A DNA stretch of 64,000 nt, taken from NCBI RefSeq assembly GCF_009674495.1, contig NZ_WKJN01000004.1:124001-188000 (forward strand), given 5' to 3'. The translations under genes were made by a program, and so were the position numbers. This document shows, piece by piece, positions 16,930 through 26,161 of the stretch. The notes below the pieces were generated by a model. The model did not search any database and was not told the origin of the DNA. It saw only the letters and a list, made by a program, of their open reading frames with translations. This DNA is from Duganella alba (GTDB taxonomy: Bacteria; Pseudomonadota; Gammaproteobacteria; Burkholderiales; Burkholderiaceae_D). The first letter of the stretch is position 1; every line of letters starts with the position of its first letter.

Positions 16930-18460
16930 TTGCATCTCCAGCGGCAATCACGTGCAGCACGGTGGTTTCGTCCAGCGCGCCGCGCGGATACTCGCCGCCT
17001 GCCTTGCGGTCCCGCATGACGACAATGCGGTCGCTCACGCGCAGCACTTCCGGCAGCTCGGACGAAATGAACAGGATGGACATGCCCTTGCGGCACAGGG
17101 CCGACACGTAGTCCATGATCTCCTGCTTGGCGCGCACGTCGATGCCGCGCGTCGGCTCGTCCAGGATCAGCAGCTTCGGATCGGTCACCAGCCAGCGCGC
17201 CAGCAGCACCTTTTGCTGGTTGCCGCCGGAGAGCGAGCCGATAGGCGTTTCGATGCTGGCGGTCTTGATGCCCAGCGCCTTCACGTATTCTTCCGCCAGC
17301 TGCTGCTGACGTTTCAAGGGAATGGCGCGCATGATGCCCATGCGGGCTTGCAGCGCCAGGATCAGGTTTTCGCGCACCGACAGTTCGAGGATGGCGCCTT
17401 CGTGCTTGCGGTCTTCGGAGCAGAAGCCGATGCCGGCGGCGATGGCGTCGCGCGGCGATGCGAAGCTTTGCTCCTTGCCGTCGATGGTGATCGTGCCGCC
17501 ATCCGCCTTGTCCGCGCCGAACAGCAAGCGCGCCGCCTCCGTGCGGCCGGAGCCCAGAAGGCCGGCAAGACCCAGCAACTCGCCTTTGTGAATGTCCAGA
17601 TCCATCGGTAGCAACGCGCCCCTGCGGCTCAAGCCGACCGCGCGCAGGAAGGATTGCAGGCGCGATGGCTCGGCCGCCACGGCCGCAGCAACCGGCGCGG
17701 CAGCTTCGGTGGCCACTGGTGCGCCGACCATCTTGTTGACCAGTTCAACGCGCGACAGGTCGGCGGCCAGGTACTCCCCTTCCCGCTCGCCGTTGCGCAT
17801 CACCGTGATGCGATCCGAAATCGCATACGTCTGGTCCAGGAAGTGCGTCACGAACAGAATCGCCATGCCCTGCTCGCGCAGGCCGCGCAAAACGCTGAAC
17901 AGCAGATCCACTTCCTTTTCATCCAGCGAGGAAGTCGGCTCGTCCAGTATCAGCACCTTGGCCGACACCAGCAGCGAACGCGAAATGGCCACCATCTGCT
18001 GGATCGCCAGCGGATAGTGCGCCAGCGGCAGCGTCACATCGATCCTGATCTGCATCCGCTCCAGCAGCGCGGTCGCCTGCCGGGTCATGGCCGACCAGTC
18101 GATGCGGCCAAACTTGCGCGGATAACGGCCAATGAAGATATTCTCCGCGACCGACAGGTTCGGGCACAGATTCACTTCCTGATACACGGTGCTGATGCCG
18201 TGGTTCTGCGCATCCAGCGTGGACTGCGGCTGTATCGCCTGGCCGGCCAGCAGGATCTGTCCATGGTCCGGCGCATACACGCCGGTCAGCACCTTGATCA
18301 GCGTGGACTTGCCGGCGCCGTTCTGGCCCATCAGCGTATGCACTTCACCGGGGAAGAGATTGAGCGACACGGCATTCAAGGCCTGCACACCGGTGAAGGC
18401 CTTGCTGATGCCGCGCAGCTCCAGCACCGGAGTCGCGGGTGCGGAAGAGATCATCGTCAT
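16922..18460 (-). CDS. ytfR: Sugar ABC transporter ATP-binding protein, YtfR-like
   Basis: The 512-residue ATPase has two nucleotide-binding domains, as usual for CUT2 sugar importers. Domain 1 has Walker A GQNGAGKST (about residues 45-53), Walker B KVLILDEPTSSLD and a degenerate signature PLAIQQ. Domain 2 has a modified Walker A GLLGSGRTE, the signature LSGGNQQKVLLARW and Walker B LLILDEPTRGID. Such asymmetry is normal for the family. It lies four bases after ytfQ and overlaps ytfT by eight bases. It energises uptake of the sugar bound by YtfQ. Confidence 0.94.
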   Translation of the reverse strand: MTMISSAPATPVLELRGISKAFTGVQALNAVSLNLFPGEVHTLMGQNGAGKSTLIKVLTGVYAPDHGQILLAGQAIQPQSTLDAQNHGISTVYQEVNLCPNLSVAENIFIGRYPRKFGRIDWSAMTRQATALLERMQIRIDVTLPLAHYPLAIQQMVAISRSLLVSAKVLILDEPTSSLDEKEVDLLFSVLRGLREQGMAILFVTHFLDQTYAISDRITVMRNGEREGEYLAADLSRVELVNKMVGAPVATEAAAPVAAAVAAEPSRLQSFLRAVGLSRRGALLPMDLDIHKGELLGLAGLLGSGRTEAARLLFGADKADGGTITIDGKEQSFASPRDAIAAGIGFCSEDRKHEGAILELSVRENLILALQARMGIMRAIPLKRQQQLAEEYVKALGIKTASIETPIGSLSGGNQQKVLLARWLVTDPKLLILDEPTRGIDVRAKQEIMDYVSALCRKGMSILFISSELPEVLRVSDRIVVMRDRKAGGEYPRGALDETTVLHVIAAGDANA

Positions 18461-18464
18461 CGCA

Positions 18465-19430
18465 TCAGTATTTACGGTTCGGGAATTCCTTGGCCGCGAC
18501 TTCTGCCGGGAATACGCTTTCCTGCGTCACCACGCGCTTCGGCACAGCCTTGCCGCCGACGACATCCCTGGCGATCTGCATCAGCTGGGGGCCGAGCAGC
18601 GGATTGCATTCCACCGTCACGTTCAGCTTACCGGCGATCATGGCTTCAAACGCGCCTTTCACGCCGTCGATGGAGATGACGATGATGTCCTTGCCCGGCT
18701 TCAGGCCAGCCTCCTCGATCGCCTGGATCGCGCCAATGGCCATGTCGTCGTTGTGCGCGTACAGCACGTTGATCTTCTTGCCTTCGGCTTTCAGGAAGGC
18801 TTCCATCACTTCCTTGCCCTTGGCGCGGGTGAAGTCGCCGGTCTGCGAGCGGATCACCTTCAGCTTCGCATTACCGGCGATGGCTTCTTCAAAGCCCTTC
18901 TTGCGGTCCAGCGCGGGCGCGGAACCAACGGTGCCTTGCAGTTCAACGATATTCAAAACGGCATCAGGCGTCTTCTTTTGACGCTCGACCAGCCAGTTGC
19001 CGGCGCGACGCCCTTCCTCCACGAAGTCCGAACCGAGGAAGCTGACGTACAGCGAAGGATCGCTGACCTTGACGGCGCGGTCGGTCAGAATCACCGGGAT
19101 CTTGGCGCGTTTGGCTTCCAGCAGCACCGTGTCCCAGCCCGATTCCACCACCGGCGAAAACGCGATCACGTCCACGCGCTGGGCGATGAAGGAGCGGATC
19201 GCCTTGACCTGGTTTTCCTGTTTTTGCTGGGCGTCGGCGAATTTGAGGGTCACGCCCTCCTTCTTCGCGGCGTCCTTGATCGATACCGTGTTCGCGGTGC
19301 GCCACTCGCTTTCGGCGCCCACTTGCGAGAAGCCGATCACCAGCGGCTTGGCGGCGAATGCAGCCGGCACGCCCAGGGTGAAGGCGGCGGCGAGGCCGGC
19401 GGCCAGTACGGTTCTGCGATGGATTGTCAT
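18465..19430 (-). CDS. ytfQ: Periplasmic sugar-binding protein, YtfQ-like
   Basis: The 321-residue protein has an export signal (TVLAAGLAAAFTLGVPAAFA) followed by a periplasmic-binding-protein type I fold. It matches E. coli YtfQ, the galactofuranose-binding protein, in segments such as LVIGFSQVGAESEWR, KFADAQQKQENQVKAIRSF, NIVELQGTVGS, DRKKGFEEAI and YAHNDDMAIGAIQAI. It is the first gene of the transporter operon, with GGAG eight bases before the ATG and a promoter candidate upstream. Surrounded by arabinan enzymes, it most likely binds L-arabinose or arabinofuranose. Confidence 0.93.
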   Translation of the reverse strand: MTIHRRTVLAAGLAAAFTLGVPAAFAAKPLVIGFSQVGAESEWRTANTVSIKDAAKKEGVTLKFADAQQKQENQVKAIRSFIAQRVDVIAFSPVVESGWDTVLLEAKRAKIPVILTDRAVKVSDPSLYVSFLGSDFVEEGRRAGNWLVERQKKTPDAVLNIVELQGTVGSAPALDRKKGFEEAIAGNAKLKVIRSQTGDFTRAKGKEVMEAFLKAEGKKINVLYAHNDDMAIGAIQAIEEAGLKPGKDIIVISIDGVKGAFEAMIAGKLNVTVECNPLLGPQLMQIARDVVGGKAVPKRVVTQESVFPAEVAAKEFPNRKY

Positions 19431-19473
19431 GGCAATGTCTCCAGATGAGTTTTTTATAGTGTTATTCGGATCA

Positions 19474-19503
19474 ATACTATGAGAAACACAAATATCTATC
19501 CAA
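19474..19503 (-). promoter_or_regulatory. Candidate sigma-70 promoter of the ytfQ operon
   Basis: Reading the minus strand, TTGGAT (19498-19503) and TAGTAT (19474-19479) are separated by 18 bases and lie 44 bases upstream of the ytfQ start. A very similar box pair, TTGGAA-N18-TAGTAT, occurs upstream of the arabonate dehydratase. The -35 box overlaps the end of a perfect inverted repeat, the layout expected for activation by a LysR protein. This is inferred from sequence only. Confidence 0.45.
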
Positions 19504-19531
19504 TGATATTTTCGCGTTCTGCAATATCATT
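19502..19531. promoter_or_regulatory. Perfect inverted repeat, candidate LysR-type operator
   Basis: The arms AATGATATT (19502-19510) and AATATCATT (19523-19531) are perfect reverse complements separated by 12 bases. The site touches the -35 box of the ytfQ promoter. Its GATATT/AATATC half-sites recur in the LysR gene's own upstream region, which is the main reason to link it to that regulator. Confidence 0.6.
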
Positions 19532-19540
19532 TTTGGTATG

Positions 19541-22039
19541 TCAGCGCAGCAGCCGCAGGCCGTACAGGCCGCCGGCGACCGATCCGTCGCGGGCGACGAA
19601 CTTCACTACCAGCTTGCCAGCCGTTGCCGTACCGGGCGGCACGGGGTAATCGCGGCTGTACAGCTCCTGCGGGGCGCTGGCGTCCAGCCGCACTTCGGCC
19701 AGCAGCCTGTCGTTGATCAGGATATCGAAGCGGCGGCCGGCGTCTAGTTTTGAATATGTCAGCCGCAGGATGCGGGCTTCGCCTTTTTTGTCGGTCAGGT
19801 CGTAGCTGAACCAGCTGGTGGCGTGGCGCCAGTGTTTACCCTTGTTGATGCCGGCGTCCGCGCCTTCGGCCTTGAAGAAGTGATCGGATTCAGGCTGCTG
19901 CTCGCCCGGCGCCACCTGGTCGATTGTCTGGGCGTCAAGCGCGAGGCGTTCCTTTTCATCCTGCGCGGCTTGCGCGCGGCGGCGCGCCAGGTCGCCCGGC
20001 GTGGAATACGGCCAGTAGACGACGTAGCGCGCATCGTGCACGCGGAAGAATGGGACGAAGGTCGTCGGACCGGCGCTTGTCGACTGCACCAGCCCCGGCG
20101 CGGTGAAGGTCAGCGGCCGGCCGGGCACACGGCGGAATCGGCCGGCGAAGGCCGGACTGTCGCTCACCAGCACCGGGGCCCGCTCCAGCGGGCATACCGG
20201 TCCGCTGGCGATGTGCCCCATGCGCGAGTCGTCGGCCAGGTAATTCAGCTGCTCGCCGGGGAACGGATTGGTTTTCGCCGCCAGCACCAGGGGACCATGC
20301 AGCACCGCGTAGTAGGCGGATTTGTCCGGCATCTGCTCCAGGCGTGTGGTCATCGGCAGGTGGACGACGACTTTGTCGCCATCACGCCAGGCGCGGCGCA
20401 CGTTGACGTAGCGGTCCGCGCCAATGGCGGCGGCCACTGGCTTGCCGTTGACGGTGATGCGCAACGCACCCTGCGCCACCCATTCCGGATAGCGGATCTT
20501 CAGCGTGAAGGTCTTGTTGCCCTTGACGGTGATGGTGCTGCTGTCTTCATCCGGGAAGCGGTTGGACTGGCGGATTTGCACGCCCTGCTCTTTCCAGTCC
20601 AGCGTGGATGGGATGAACAGGTTGACATACAGACTGTCGCCGCGATGCGCGTAGATGAATTCTCCATACTTGGCGTGGCTTTCGAGGCCGGAGCCAACGC
20701 AGCACCACATGGCTTTCTGCGGCTGCGAATAGACTCGGTAGTGGTTCGGCCGCATCGGCGTAAAGTAGACGAAGCCGCCGCTGCCGGGCCGCTGCGACGA
20801 CAGGATGTGGTTGTACAGTGCACGCTCGTAGTAGTCGGCGTAGCTGCCCTTGGCGTCGCCGGTGAACAGCAGCTCCGTGAGCTTGAGCATATTGTAGGTA
20901 TTGCACGTCTCCGGCCCTTCGACTTCTTCGATCATCGATGAGAAGTCTTTGTCGTCGTGGAAGTGCTCCTTGACGCTGTTGCCGCCGATGGCAACGGTGC
21001 GGTGATCGTGGACGGTCTGCCAGAAGAACGCCGCCGCACGCTGCCAGTCGCGGCGCGACGTGATGTCGCCGATGCGCTTGAAGCCGATGACTTTCGGGAT
21101 CTGGGTATTGGCGTGCAGGCCAGTCAGTTGGTCCTTGTCTTCTTCCAGCGGCTGCAGGATGGCCTGGTGCGAGAAGCGGATGGCGAGGTCCATGTATTTC
21201 TGCTGGCCGGTCATTTGCGCGACATCGGCCAGGACTTCGTTCATGCCGCCGTGTTCCGCGCGCAGCATGGACTGCATCTGCTCTTCGGTCAGGTGCGAGG
21301 TCAGGTCCAGCGTCCAGTCGCACAGGGCGATCAGCGCGGTGCGGGCATCCTGGTTGCCGGCGTAGACGTAAGCATCGCGCAGGCCTGCATAGGTTTTGTG
21401 CAGGTTGTACCATGGCACCCACTTGCCGTTGACGGAGAAGTTGTCGGCCTGGAGTTTGCCTTGGACGATGTCCCGCCACGCGCTGGCGCCACCGGGGACG
21501 CCGCCGATGTAGCCGTCGCCGCTGGCGTGCTGGCAACGCTTGAGTTCCGCAACGAAGTAGTTCAGGCGCTTGAGGACTTCGCTGTCGTCGGTGGCGGCGT
21601 ACATCAGGGCCAGCGCGGAGAGATAGTGGCCGCCCATGTGGCCATCGAGGCCGGTGGATTCCCAGTTGCCGTAAGTTGGCTGCTTGAGCGGCAGGCCGGC
21701 TTCACGCAGGAATGGCGCCAGCAGGCGGTCGGCGTCCAGCGAGAGGATGTAGCGCAGGTCGGTCTGCTGGGCTTCCAGGAATGGGCTTGGGCCGAGACGC
21801 ACGGCGTTCAGCGGGAAAAGGGCGACCTGGCCGCTTTCGCGCGCAGCAGCATTGCCATCAGCTGCGTTGGCCGCGCCGCCCGTCGCCGATTCCGAGCCGC
21901 CGGCCAACGCGGCTGCCGGCATGCCGTTTTGCGCGGCCGGGGCGGTTGTGCCTTTGGCGAAAACGCCCTGCGACGCGACTGTGGCTGCGGCGCCGGCGGC
22001 CAGCTTCATTGCGCGGCGGCGCGAGGACTGGCTGGCCAT
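19541..22039 (-). CDS. GH127 beta-L-arabinofuranosidase
   Basis: The 832-residue protein belongs to glycoside hydrolase family 127 (former DUF1680), whose founder HypBA1 cleaves beta-L-arabinofuranosides using a zinc-bound cysteine nucleophile. The expected zinc and catalytic residues are visible: EVEGPETCNTYNML supplies the Glu-x-Cys ligands and AMWCCVGSGLESHAKYGEF the adjacent Cys pair. The start is the ATG at 22039, overlapping the preceding stop by one base. An Arg-Arg-Arg motif followed by a hydrophobic Ala-rich stretch suggests Tat export. An Ala/Gly-rich linker of about 50 residues precedes the catalytic domain, and a C-terminal beta domain closes the protein. It is the last gene of the catabolic operon. 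Confidence 0.92.
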   Translation of the reverse strand: MASQSSRRRAMKLAAGAAATVASQGVFAKGTTAPAAQNGMPAAALAGGSESATGGAANAADGNAAARESGQVALFPLNAVRLGPSPFLEAQQTDLRYILSLDADRLLAPFLREAGLPLKQPTYGNWESTGLDGHMGGHYLSALALMYAATDDSEVLKRLNYFVAELKRCQHASGDGYIGGVPGGASAWRDIVQGKLQADNFSVNGKWVPWYNLHKTYAGLRDAYVYAGNQDARTALIALCDWTLDLTSHLTEEQMQSMLRAEHGGMNEVLADVAQMTGQQKYMDLAIRFSHQAILQPLEEDKDQLTGLHANTQIPKVIGFKRIGDITSRRDWQRAAAFFWQTVHDHRTVAIGGNSVKEHFHDDKDFSSMIEEVEGPETCNTYNMLKLTELLFTGDAKGSYADYYERALYNHILSSQRPGSGGFVYFTPMRPNHYRVYSQPQKAMWCCVGSGLESHAKYGEFIYAHRGDSLYVNLFIPSTLDWKEQGVQIRQSNRFPDEDSSTITVKGNKTFTLKIRYPEWVAQGALRITVNGKPVAAAIGADRYVNVRRAWRDGDKVVVHLPMTTRLEQMPDKSAYYAVLHGPLVLAAKTNPFPGEQLNYLADDSRMGHIASGPVCPLERAPVLVSDSPAFAGRFRRVPGRPLTFTAPGLVQSTSAGPTTFVPFFRVHDARYVVYWPYSTPGDLARRRAQAAQDEKERLALDAQTIDQVAPGEQQPESDHFFKAEGADAGINKGKHWRHATSWFSYDLTDKKGEARILRLTYSKLDAGRRFDILINDRLLAEVRLDASAPQELYSRDYPVPPGTATAGKLVVKFVARDGSVAGGLYGLRLLR

Positions 22040-23052
22040 TATTTCGCCGGCAGCTGGTTGCTGCGATACTTGTTCAGGTCCGCCTGATCGACGCTCGGCC
22101 AACCGGCGGCATCGAACTTCATTTCCATGATCTTGAGCTTTTGCAGATAATTGTCCGCTGTCTCGTAGGCGTGCAGCACCAGATAATCCTTGCCGTCCAT
22201 GGTGTAGGCGCTGTTGTGGCCCAGGCCTTTCCAGTCCTTGTCGCCGGCGATCAGCAGCGAGCCGCCGCCCTTCACCATGTCGACGCCGTTCTTGTCCAGG
22301 TAGGGGCCGGTCACCTCTTTTGAGCGGCCGACCATGACGTGATAGGTGCTGTCAGCCTTCTTGCAGCACAAGCCGAACGACACAAACAGATAGTAGTAAT
22401 CGCCTTTCCTGAAAATGAACGGCGCCTCGATCTCGCCCGGCCCCGCCTTCTCCGTGGCTGCGGCTTCGCCGCTGGTGCGGCTGGCGATGGCGTGCCACTC
22501 CTGCGGCTCGGCCAGGCCGGTCCACTCCCTGTTCAGCTTCACCAGTTTCAAGCCGCTCCAGAAAGAGCCGAACGACATCCAGGCATTGCCTTTGCCATCC
22601 TCGATCACATTCGGATCAATGGCGTTCCAGTCGTCGCGCACCGGCACCGACTGCAATACCATCCCCTGGTCCTCCCAGCGGTAATCGGGCGAGCGCGGAT
22701 TCAACGTTTTATTGACGGTGACGCCGATGCCGGACGTGTTCTTGCCAAAGCCCGAAACGGAATAGTACAGATAGTATTTCCCGTCATGGAACTGCACGTC
22801 CGGCGCCCAGATATGATCGTCAAACGTCGGTGCGGCCTTCTTCGCCCACGTAGGCTGGCCCTTGAACACGCGGCCCTCCGGCGTCCAGTTCTTCATATCC
22901 TTCGAACTGTAGAAGGTGATGCCCGGCCCCGTGCTGAACACGTAGTAGGTATCGCCCTCCTTCGCCATCACCGGATCGTGCACGCTCACTTCCTTGGCCG
23001 AGCAGCCCATCGCAGCCAACACCAGCGCCACCGTCGATAAAACATACTTCAT
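22039..23052 (-). CDS. Exported GH43 arabinan endo-1,5-alpha-L-arabinosidase
   Basis: The 337-residue protein begins with a signal peptide ending near MGCSAK, possibly a lipobox, and continues as a GH43 propeller. It follows endo-arabinanases in the aspartates of EVSVHDPVMAKEGDTYYVFSTG and IWAPDVQFHDGKYYLYYSVSGFG, the WNAIDPNVIED segment, and the general acid Glu in EIEAPFIFRKGDYYYLFVSFGLCC. These enzymes cut the alpha-1,5-linked L-arabinofuranose backbone of arabinan. It starts 12 bases after the two-domain GH43 gene and overlaps GH127 by one base. It probably acts in the periplasm or at the membrane surface. Confidence 0.9.
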   Translation of the reverse strand: MKYVLSTVALVLAAMGCSAKEVSVHDPVMAKEGDTYYVFSTGPGITFYSSKDMKNWTPEGRVFKGQPTWAKKAAPTFDDHIWAPDVQFHDGKYYLYYSVSGFGKNTSGIGVTVNKTLNPRSPDYRWEDQGMVLQSVPVRDDWNAIDPNVIEDGKGNAWMSFGSFWSGLKLVKLNREWTGLAEPQEWHAIASRTSGEAAATEKAGPGEIEAPFIFRKGDYYYLFVSFGLCCKKADSTYHVMVGRSKEVTGPYLDKNGVDMVKGGGSLLIAGDKDWKGLGHNSAYTMDGKDYLVLHAYETADNYLQKLKIMEMKFDAAGWPSVDQADLNKYRSNQLPAK

Positions 23053-23064
23053 TGTGTACTCCGT

Positions 23065-24588
23065 TTAATTGCCAGTCCGCGCGCCCCAGATGGACACGCC
23101 GTCCACCGATTGCGCCGTCCACGTCACCACAAACGCACTGGCGTTGGTGTTCCACTGGCGCGACAGCACGCCAGCAAAAGTCCCGGTGGCTCCGAGCGCA
23201 ATGGTGATCTTGTTGCCGCCGTCATGCTTCCACGTGCCGCTGGCCGTACCGGACACCGTACCATCCGCCGCCAGCACCACACTCTGCGACGCCTTGATGG
23301 CGGTCGAGATGTCCTTGCCGTGATTGATCATCTTGTACGTGCCCACCACATCCGCCGCCGTCACTTCCGCCGACAGCGTGGTCGAGTTCTTGCTCAACGG
23401 CGCATAACGGAACGGCGACACCACCAGCCAGCCGTCCGCATTGATGAACATCTCATGCACGCGGATCTGGTGCAGCTCACCGGTGCCAGGGAAGCGCGTA
23501 TGGAAGATCAGGAAGTACTGGCCGGTGGACGCTTCATAGTAGGCCGAATTGTGGCCCGGCGATACGTAGCCCAGCGGCGTTCCCGTCTCGCCGGCCGCCA
23601 GCGCGAACTGGTAATTGCCCATGATCTTCTGACCATATGGCGCGATCGACGCATCGTCAAACAGCGGCAATGCGGGATTGGCCTTGACGTTGGCCATATC
23701 GTTGTCCTTGGCGTCCAGATACGGGCCGTCCGGATTCAGCGACCGCGAAACGCGCATGTTGTATGCACCGTTGGCATCCAGCCCGCCAAAGGACGTGAAC
23801 AGGTAGTAGTACTTCGACTGCGGGCTGTACATCACATACGCGCCTTCGATGCGCGCGTGGTTGCCGCCCATCAGATGCTTGCCATAGCCTTGGCCCGGCT
23901 TCTGCAAGCCGGTGGCAGTGTCCATCTCCAGGATGAAGATGCCGCCCGAGTAGGAGCCGTAGATCATCCACAGCTTGCCGCTCTGGTCGAAGAAGGTGTT
24001 CGGATCGACCACATTCGGCATCGTCAGCGCATCGTAGATGGTGACGCCGTCTTCGCTCGGCAGGCCCCACATGCCGGACTTGAGCAGGATCTGCCTGTTG
24101 ACGTAAGGGCCTTCCACCTTGTCCGCCACGGCGATGCCGAGGGCAGAGCGCGGCGAGTCGCCCTTGCAGGCGCAGTAGTAGTGATAGAACTTGCCGTCCG
24201 CGAGCTTGACCACGTCCGGCGCCCACAGGTCGGTTACCTGTGCCCAGGCGAAGGTGTCGGCCAGCGCGGTCACCACGTTGTTGAACAGCGGGTTGGTTGC
24301 GGTGACGTTGTCGGCGATCTTGGTCCAGTTCATCAGGTCAGTCGACCTGGCGGCGGCCAGGTGCGAACCGAATACGTAGAACGTGCCGTCCACCTTGATG
24401 ACGGACGGATCGTGGACCGAGGCGTCGCCGAACGTGATGGTGGTTGGCGTCGGCGTCGGTGTGGTGGTCGGCGCAGGTGTCGAGGTGGCGGCGACAGTCC
24501 CGCCGCCTCCCCCACCGCCGCAACCGGTCAACAGCAGCGCAACGCCGCCCATGATGGCGCTACGGCGCGTGATCGGAATATCGTCCAC
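23065..24588 (-). CDS. Two-domain GH43 endo-arabinanase, lipoprotein
   Basis: The 507-residue protein has a lipoprotein signal (RRSAIMGGVALLLTGC) followed by a Gly run and a Thr/Pro linker of about 20 residues that would space it from the membrane. The GH43 domain shows ASVHDPSVIKVDGTFYVFGSH, LWAPDVVKLADGKFYHYYCAC and RIEGAYVMYSPQSKYYYLF. A C-terminal beta-barrel of about 110 residues follows, as in two-domain endo-arabinanases such as Bacillus Abn2. It is probably outer-membrane-anchored and attacks long arabinan first. A paralogous, shorter GH43 follows directly. Confidence 0.9.
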   Translation of the reverse strand: MDDIPITRRSAIMGGVALLLTGCGGGGGGGTVAATSTPAPTTTPTPTPTTITFGDASVHDPSVIKVDGTFYVFGSHLAAARSTDLMNWTKIADNVTATNPLFNNVVTALADTFAWAQVTDLWAPDVVKLADGKFYHYYCACKGDSPRSALGIAVADKVEGPYVNRQILLKSGMWGLPSEDGVTIYDALTMPNVVDPNTFFDQSGKLWMIYGSYSGGIFILEMDTATGLQKPGQGYGKHLMGGNHARIEGAYVMYSPQSKYYYLFTSFGGLDANGAYNMRVSRSLNPDGPYLDAKDNDMANVKANPALPLFDDASIAPYGQKIMGNYQFALAAGETGTPLGYVSPGHNSAYYEASTGQYFLIFHTRFPGTGELHQIRVHEMFINADGWLVVSPFRYAPLSKNSTTLSAEVTAADVVGTYKMINHGKDISTAIKASQSVVLAADGTVSGTASGTWKHDGGNKITIALGATGTFAGVLSRQWNTNASAFVVTWTAQSVDGVSIWGARTGN

Positions 24589-24592
24589 GCGC

Positions 24593-26143
24593 TTACTCCA
24601 CCGCCACCACGATCACGGCCTTGGCCGGAATCTTGACCGTCAGCTTTCCATCCGCGCCAGCGGCGGCGCTGAACGGTGCAGGCTTGATCGCGTTCGGCGA
24701 CTGGAAGGTATTATGCGTATCCATCGCCGAGGAAGTCAGCACATTGCCCTTCACCGACTTGATGGACTGGCCCGGAATATTCAGCGCCACATCGGCATCC
24801 TTGTTCGGATTGGTGTTCACCAGCGCCAGATACAGCTTGCCGTCCGTGCCGCGCGCGGCCGAAGCGCTGATCTCCGGCACCTTGAAACCGCCGGCGCTGT
24901 AGTCCGGATTATCCTTGAGCGTCACCGGCAGCGAAGTCGCGCCCTGGAATGGAACGTACATCTGGTAGGCGTAGTAGGTTGGCGTCAGCAGCATCTTGTC
25001 CTTGTCGGTGATGATCATCGACTGCAGCACATTGACCATCTGCGCGATATTCGTCATGCGCACGCGCTCGGCGTGAGCGTGGAAGATGTTGAAGTTAAGC
25101 GCCGCAACCACCGCATCGCGCAGGGTATTCTGCTGGAACAGGAAGCCGGGATTGGTGCCCTTCTCCACGTCATACCAGGTGCCCCATTCGTCAACGAACA
25201 GGCCCAGTTTTTTCTCCGGATCGTTCTTGTCCATGGCGGCGCTGTTCTTCTGGATATGGCTTTCCATGCGCAGCGTGTTGGCCAGGGTGGAGATCCACTC
25301 ATTTTCCTGGAAGCCGGTGGACGCGCCCTTCACTTCCCACTTGCCGGTCGGGATGGTGTAGTAGTGGAAGCTGATGCCGTCGGTCTGCTTTTTCACCTCC
25401 TTGCTCAGGACTTCGGACCAGGTCACATCATTGTCGTTGCCGCCGCTGGCGATGATCTTCGGACGATACTGCTTGGGCGCGCGCAGGAAGGTTTCCACCT
25501 GCTTGTACACATCCGAGTAGTACTGCGGGCTCATATTGCCGCCGCAGCCCCAGGCTTCGTTACCGACCGCGAAGTAAGCCACCTTGAACGGCTTGTCATG
25601 TCCATTCTTGCGGCGCATATTGGCCAGCGTGGACTTGCTGTCCGATGTCATGTACTCGACCCACTCCGACATCTCCTGCGCGCTGCCGGTGCCGAGGTTG
25701 CCGTTGACGTAGGCGTCCGCGCCCAGCATCTCAACCAGATCAAAGAATTCGTGCGTGCCGACGGCGTTGGATTCATCCACGCCGCCCCAGTTGGTGTTGA
25801 CCTTGACCGGACGCTTTTCGCGCGCGCCGATGCCGTCGCGCCAGTGATATTCGTCGGCGAAGCAGCCGCCCGGCCAGCGCACCAGCGGCACGTGGATGTT
25901 CTTCAGCGCGCCGACCACGTCGTTGCGCCAGCCCTTGGTGTTCGGGATCTTCGATTTCGGGCCGACCCACAGGCCTTCATAGATGCCGGTGCCCAGGTGC
26001 TCGGCGAACTGGCCGTAGACGTCCTTGTTGATGACGGCGCCAGGCTTGGCGGCATCAATGGTCAGGCTGACCGCATCGGCCGCGAAAGCACCGCCGGAAG
26101 CCAGCATGCACAGGGCGAGTACGCCACGTTGGATTTGATTCAT
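24593..26143 (-). CDS. Exported GH51 alpha-N-arabinofuranosidase
   Basis: The 516-residue enzyme belongs to glycoside hydrolase family 51, which releases alpha-L-arabinofuranose from arabinan and arabinoxylan side chains. The acid/base Glu is in FAVGNEAWGCGG and the nucleophile Glu in LFVDEWGTWYDVE. The (beta/alpha)8 domain is followed by a beta domain. Unlike many bacterial GH51 enzymes, which are cytoplasmic, it has an evident signal peptide (GVLALCMLASGGAFA), so it should act in the periplasm. It lies 18 bases after GH97 and four bases before the two-domain GH43 gene in one operon. Confidence 0.93.
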   Translation of the reverse strand: MNQIQRGVLALCMLASGGAFAADAVSLTIDAAKPGAVINKDVYGQFAEHLGTGIYEGLWVGPKSKIPNTKGWRNDVVGALKNIHVPLVRWPGGCFADEYHWRDGIGAREKRPVKVNTNWGGVDESNAVGTHEFFDLVEMLGADAYVNGNLGTGSAQEMSEWVEYMTSDSKSTLANMRRKNGHDKPFKVAYFAVGNEAWGCGGNMSPQYYSDVYKQVETFLRAPKQYRPKIIASGGNDNDVTWSEVLSKEVKKQTDGISFHYYTIPTGKWEVKGASTGFQENEWISTLANTLRMESHIQKNSAAMDKNDPEKKLGLFVDEWGTWYDVEKGTNPGFLFQQNTLRDAVVAALNFNIFHAHAERVRMTNIAQMVNVLQSMIITDKDKMLLTPTYYAYQMYVPFQGATSLPVTLKDNPDYSAGGFKVPEISASAARGTDGKLYLALVNTNPNKDADVALNIPGQSIKSVKGNVLTSSAMDTHNTFQSPNAIKPAPFSAAAGADGKLTVKIPAKAVIVVAVE

Positions 26144-26161
26144 ATCTCCGTCTCCTTGATT

